Shown here in pieces: positions 61,199 to 64,000 of a stretch of 64,000 bases of DNA. The translations under genes were made by a program, and so were the position numbers. Positions within the stretch are counted from its first letter, which is position 1, and each line of letters begins with the position of its first letter. The DNA is from Streptomyces actinomycinicus (GTDB lineage Bacteria > Actinomycetota > Actinomycetes > Streptomycetales > Streptomycetaceae), in contig NZ_JAERRK010000006.1 of the NCBI RefSeq assembly GCF_016741775.1, positions 124,001-188,000 on the forward strand. Reading direction: 5' to 3'. The notes beneath the pieces are model-generated. The model had not been told where the DNA came from. It searched no databases and saw only the letters and a program-made list of their open reading frames with translations.

Positions 61199-61729
61199 TC
61201 AGCTCTCGCGTGTCTCGATGACGACCGTCTCGATGACGACGTCGTCCAGCGGCCGGTCGTTGCGTCCGGTCGGCACGCTCGCGATGGCGTCGACGACCTT
61301 CTGCCCCGGCGGGCCGGTGACCTCGCCGAAGATGGTGCGCTTGCCGTTCAGCCAGGTGCTCGGGGTGACGGTGATGAAGAACTGCGAGCCGTTGGTTCCG
61401 GGACCGGCGTTGGCCATGGCCATCAGGTACGGGGTCGCGAAGGAAAGGTCCGGGTGGAACTCGTCCTCGAACCCGTAGCCGGGGCCGCCGAGGCCGTTGC
61501 CGAGGGGGTCACCGCCCTGGATCATGAAGCCGCTCATGACGGAGTGGAAGACCGTGCCGTCGTAGAGCGGGTTTCTGCTCTTCTCACCGGTGCGGGGATG
61601 TGTCCACTCGCGCTCGCCCCGGGCCAGCTCGACGAAGTTGGCGACCGTGACGGGCGCGTGGTGCGGGAAGAGCCGGACCTCGATGTCACCGAGGCTGGTC
61701 TTCAAGGTGGCGTAGAGCTGCTCGGCCAC
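61199..61729 (-). CDS. ppiA: Cyclophilin-type peptidyl-prolyl cis-trans isomerase
   Basis: A 176-residue cytosolic cyclophilin. VTVANFVELARGEREWTHPRTGEK, FHSVMSGFMIQGGDPLGNGLGGPGYGFEDEF and MAMANAGPGTNGSQFFIT contain the catalytic Arg-equivalent region and the substrate pocket. FHSV replaces FHRV, so the usual catalytic Arg is Ser here, which may lower activity. The GTG at 61729 follows GGAAGG. It is in the same direction as the rhomboid gene, 166 bp upstream. Confidence 0.88.
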   Translation of the reverse strand: MAEQLYATLKTSLGDIEVRLFPHHAPVTVANFVELARGEREWTHPRTGEKSRNPLYDGTVFHSVMSGFMIQGGDPLGNGLGGPGYGFEDEFHPDLSFATPYLMAMANAGPGTNGSQFFITVTPSTWLNGKRTIFGEVTGPPGQKVVDAIASVPTGRNDRPLDDVVIETVVIETRES

Positions 61730-62003
61730 GGTCTGCCTTCCGTCGTCGTCCGCTGCGACGCTTCGATCCTTGCACGCTCCGGCACGGGCGTCGCCGGCCG
61801 GCAGCGACTTCCGCCGGTGGGGCAGCGCGCTGCGGGGATTCGTGGCAGGGTCGACCACGGGATCCGATTGCCCTGAAACACGCCGAAGAGGGTCATCGGC
61901 ACCCATATGCCCGCCCGCGCATGCCGCCCTGACCGTTGACAGGCATGATCCGTAAAAGGGTGGAAAGTCGAAATACCGTACGCCACCAGAGGAGGAGGAA
62001 CCC

Positions 62004-62708
62004 GTGACCCGCATCGACAGCGTGCGCGCCGCGACCGGCTCGGCGAAGGACAGCGTGCTGCACGCCGCGGAAGTGGTGGCGCCTTACGCCGACACGGCCA
62101 AGGAGCGTGCCGCGCACTATGCGCAGGAGGCACGCGTACGGCTGGCGCCCGTGATGTCGCAGGCCGCCGAACAGGCCCGTGAACAGTACGACGCCCGGCT
62201 CGCCCCGCGCCTGGAGCAGGCGCTCGCGCATGTGCCGCCGAAGGTGGACCTGGCCGCGCACGAAGCCGCCGTCCGTACCCGTAAGGCCGCCCGGCAGGCC
62301 GCCGAGTACTCGCGTCCCAAGATCGAGCACGCCATGGCCGCGGCCGCGCCGGTGCGCGACGAGGCCGCCGCGCGCGGTGCCGCCGCCCTGGTCGCGCTGC
62401 GCGGCCAGGTCTCCGCGCAGGAGATCCAGAAACTGGCCCGGCGCAACGAACGGCGGTGCCGGACCGGACGCGCCGTGAAGATGCTCGCCGTGCTGTCCGT
62501 CCTGGCGGGCGGCGCCTTCACCGCCTGGAAGTGGTGGGACAAGCAGGCCAACCCGGACTGGCTGGTGGAGCCGCCCGCGGCGACGGAGGTGCCGGAATCG
62601 GGGCGTCTCACCTCCGTCGACGGCACCGGGGCCACCGGTCTGGACCCGGAGGTCCAGGCGAAGCAGGCCGAGGACGAGGCCGCCGACCGCGGCGACGACC
62701 AGAAGTAG
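62004..62708 (+). CDS. DUF5324 family protein
   Basis: A 234-residue protein of a Streptomyces family of unknown function. The long Ala/Arg/Glu-rich helical part (about 1-145, with AHYAQEARVRLAPVMSQAAEQARE) looks like an apolipoprotein-like or coiled-coil helix array. It is followed by a membrane segment (MLAVLSVLAGGAFTAWKWW) and an acidic tail. It may associate with the inner side of the membrane. GTG at 62004, with GAGGAGGAGGAA upstream. Confidence 0.8.
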   Translation: MTRIDSVRAATGSAKDSVLHAAEVVAPYADTAKERAAHYAQEARVRLAPVMSQAAEQAREQYDARLAPRLEQALAHVPPKVDLAAHEAAVRTRKAARQAAEYSRPKIEHAMAAAAPVRDEAAARGAAALVALRGQVSAQEIQKLARRNERRCRTGRAVKMLAVLSVLAGGAFTAWKWWDKQANPDWLVEPPAATEVPESGRLTSVDGTGATGLDPEVQAKQAEDEAADRGDDQK

Positions 62709-62855
62709 GCGACGACCACAAACAGGCGACGACCCGACGCAGGCGACACCGGGAAGCATTCCGCTCCCGCGACGCCTGCCAGCCTCCCGCCCGGAGAACG
62801 TCCGGGGGCATTCCGCCCCCGGTCCGGGCGGAGCACTCGTGAGCGGGACGAGATC

Positions 62856-62975
62856 GTGGACGGGACGAGGCCTCAGACACCAGGAGGGCGTGGACGGGAC
62901 GAGGCCTCAGACACCAGGAGGCCGTGAACGGGACGAGGCCTCAGACACCAGGAGGCCGTGAACGGGACGAGGCCT
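62856..62975. repeat. 34-bp tandem repeat, three and a half copies
   Basis: Units begin at 62856, 62890, 62924 and 62958 with GTGGACGGGACGAGGCCTCA or GTGAACGGGACGAGGCCTCA and end in GACACCAGGAGG. They are nearly identical, so the array is recent. The last copy merges into the terminator stem. Confidence 0.92.
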
Positions 62976-63007
62976 CTCCGGCCGTCACTCGGTGGCCGGA
63001 GGGGCCT
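62970..63007. terminator. Bidirectional terminator hairpin
   Basis: AGGCCTCTCCGGCC and GGCCGGAGGGGCCT pair over 14 bp with one G-T, around a 10-nt loop, followed by TCGTTG. It separates the DUF5324 gene from the convergent regulator. Confidence 0.8.
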
Positions 63008-63084
63008 TCGTTGTGTGCGGCGACCGCGCCGGGCCGCCCCCGGTCACCCTCCGGGGGATGCGGCGGCGCGGCTTTCGCCCGTCG

Positions 63085-64000
63085 TCACAGCCAGCCCCGC
63101 TGCGCCGCCTTGAGGCCGGCCTCGAAGCGGCTCGTGGCCTCCAGGCGCTCCATCAGCGCCGCCATCTGCCGCCGGACCGTGCGCACCGAGATGCCCAGCC
63201 GCTTGCCCGCGCCCTCGTCCGTGAGCCCGGAGGCGAGGAGGCGGAGCAGTTCGCGGTCGCTTCCGCTGATGCCGTCCTCGCCCTGCCTGCGGTGGTCGGC
63301 GCCGAGCGGCACCGCCGACTCCCACGTCTGCTCGAAGAGGGACACGAGCGAGGCCACGATCCCCGGGGACGAGGTGCACAGGGCGCCGAGCCTCGAGTTC
63401 TCCGGGTCGATCGGTACCAGGGCGATCCGCCGGTCGAAGATCAGCATCCGCGGGGGCAGCACCGGGCTCGTCCGCACCTGGCCGCCCCGGTCGGTGGTCC
63501 ACTGCGCGTAGGCCAGCGTCGGCCCGTCGTTGCGGGCGCTGTCCTGGTACACCGCGCGGAGGTGGACGCCCCGCGCCATGGCCTCCTCGTCCAGGGGGCG
63601 CGAGGCGTCGAGGCTCCGCTGCGACTGGGCCCCGCCCGGGATGATGGACAGGCACTCCTCGGCGAGGTCACGCGTCAGGGCCTCCAGCCGGTCCTGGATC
63701 GCGTCGAGCCCCACGAGGCGTTCCGCCTGCTCGGACTCGGTGTTCGGCCGCAGGGTCGCGTACTGGGCGACCGCACGGGCCACCGCGACCTTGCGGCGCG
63801 CCAGCTCCTCCTGACGGTGGGCCAGCTCCGCCTCCTGCCGCCGGATCATCATCTCCAGGCCGGCGTCCGGCGAGACCGCCCGCAGCCCCCCTGCGGAGTC
63901 CCTCGACGGGGCCAGCAGGTCCAGGTCGACGAGCCGGTCGAGGGCGTCCCGCACCCGCGATTCGGTCATCCCCAGGCGCTCCGCCAACTCCCGGATCCCC
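63085..64000 (-). CDS. TrmB/LuxR-type transcriptional regulator, C-terminal part
   Basis: This gene is cut by the right window edge; 305 residues are visible and the frame is still open at base 64000. The visible start is within a winged-helix part (ELAERLGMTESRVRDALDRLVDLDLLAPS, TrmB/MarR-like). A coiled coil follows (about MMIRRQEAELAHRQEELARRKVAVARAV), then a sensor-like region (about 110-230), and the C-terminal LuxR helix-turn-helix SDRELLRLLASGLTDEGAGKRLGISVRTVRRQMAALMERL. This two-HTH type is frequent in Streptomyces, often linked to secondary metabolism; the target is unknown. Confidence 0.85.
   Translation of the reverse strand, partial: GIRELAERLGMTESRVRDALDRLVDLDLLAPSRDSAGGLRAVSPDAGLEMMIRRQEAELAHRQEELARRKVAVARAVAQYATLRPNTESEQAERLVGLDAIQDRLEALTRDLAEECLSIIPGGAQSQRSLDASRPLDEEAMARGVHLRAVYQDSARNDGPTLAYAQWTTDRGGQVRTSPVLPPRMLIFDRRIALVPIDPENSRLGALCTSSPGIVASLVSLFEQTWESAVPLGADHRRQGEDGISGSDRELLRLLASGLTDEGAGKRLGISVRTVRRQMAALMERLEATSRFEAGLKAAQRGWL

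Larger units (their letters stand above)
62709..63084. other. Intergenic region between convergent genes
   Basis: 376 bp with no gene. It contains a 34-bp tandem repeat (62856-62975) and a bidirectional hairpin (62970-63007). The remainder shows no signal. Confidence 0.5.

Noticed and set aside
62856..62975. 34-bp repeats considered as a CRISPR array
   Set aside because: The copies are directly adjacent with no spacers and there are no cas genes; this is a plain tandem repeat.

Overview
The window is very GC-rich, with strong third-position GC bias, many GTG starts and stop/start overlaps (ATGA, GTGA, TGATG). Its gene set is that of a Streptomyces chromosome core, close to the replication origin. 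Gene order matches, from memory, the S. coelicolor segment of roughly SCO3810 to SCO3856: two branched-chain 2-oxoacid dehydrogenase (bkd) operons, bkdR, the pknB/pbpA/ftsW/fha/phosphatase cluster, a sortase cluster and crgA. A perfect ParB-binding parS palindrome and clustered DnaA boxes also fit an oriC-proximal position. I see no insertion sequence, prophage, integrase or CRISPR array; the only RNA gene recognised is one tRNA-Leu.

Layout. 1-7.8 kb holds single housekeeping genes: a LURP-one-like fragment, a nitrilase-family amidase, a mycothiol-type isomerase, an MFS transporter with a GntR regulator, a K15-type DD-transpeptidase/carboxypeptidase, an ECF-like sigma factor and an epoxide-hydrolase-like enzyme. 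8.0-11.6 kb is bkd operon 1. 12.3-17.1 kb holds a phosphotransferase and two divergent membrane Ser/Thr kinases. 17.3-23.3 kb holds the proteasome activator Bpa, a repeat-rich anchored protein, a quinone oxidoreductase, a K+ channel/RCK protein and two molybdopterin genes. 23.35-27.6 kb is bkd operon 2 with the divergent Lrp regulator. 27.66-38.4 kb is a split phenylacetate (paa) region: TetR-paaH, divergent paaN, then an rRNA/tRNA methyltransferase with an HTTM/DUF5819 membrane pair, then paaABCDE. 38.7-45.9 kb holds an acyl-CoA dehydrogenase with a KstR-like operator, a rhodanese, a J-domain-like protein, a DUF2252 protein, an NmrA/SnoaL pair with a divergent TetR, and a lipoprotein. After tRNA-Leu(CAG), 46.6-54.9 kb is the growth and cell-wall signalling operon fhaA-fhaB-pp2C-ftsW/rodA-pbpA-pknB. 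55.1-58.6 kb has three class E sortases interleaved with pabA and an unlisted 53-residue membrane protein. Then come a DUF881 protein, crgA, a rhomboid protease, a cyclophilin, a DUF5324 protein and a truncated LuxR/TrmB-type regulator.

The genes work together in three main blocks. The two bkd operons supply branched acyl-CoA starters from amino acids. The paa genes open the phenylacetyl-CoA ring, and identical 18-bp operators lie before paaN/paaH and paaA, with a 13/14 match also before bkd operon 2. The fha-pknB operon couples peptidoglycan synthesis to reversible Ser/Thr phosphorylation, with crgA, sortases and DD-peptidases nearby.

The most interesting non-coding signals are the shared PaaR-type operator set, the parS sites, the nested DnaA-box palindromes between crgA and the rhomboid gene, a pair of inverted DnaA boxes in the bkdR promoter, and a recurring pattern of decayed tandem repeats just after stop codons. 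No clearly new multi-gene system was identified; the HTTM/DUF5819 pair and the triple-sortase cluster are the least explained gene groups.
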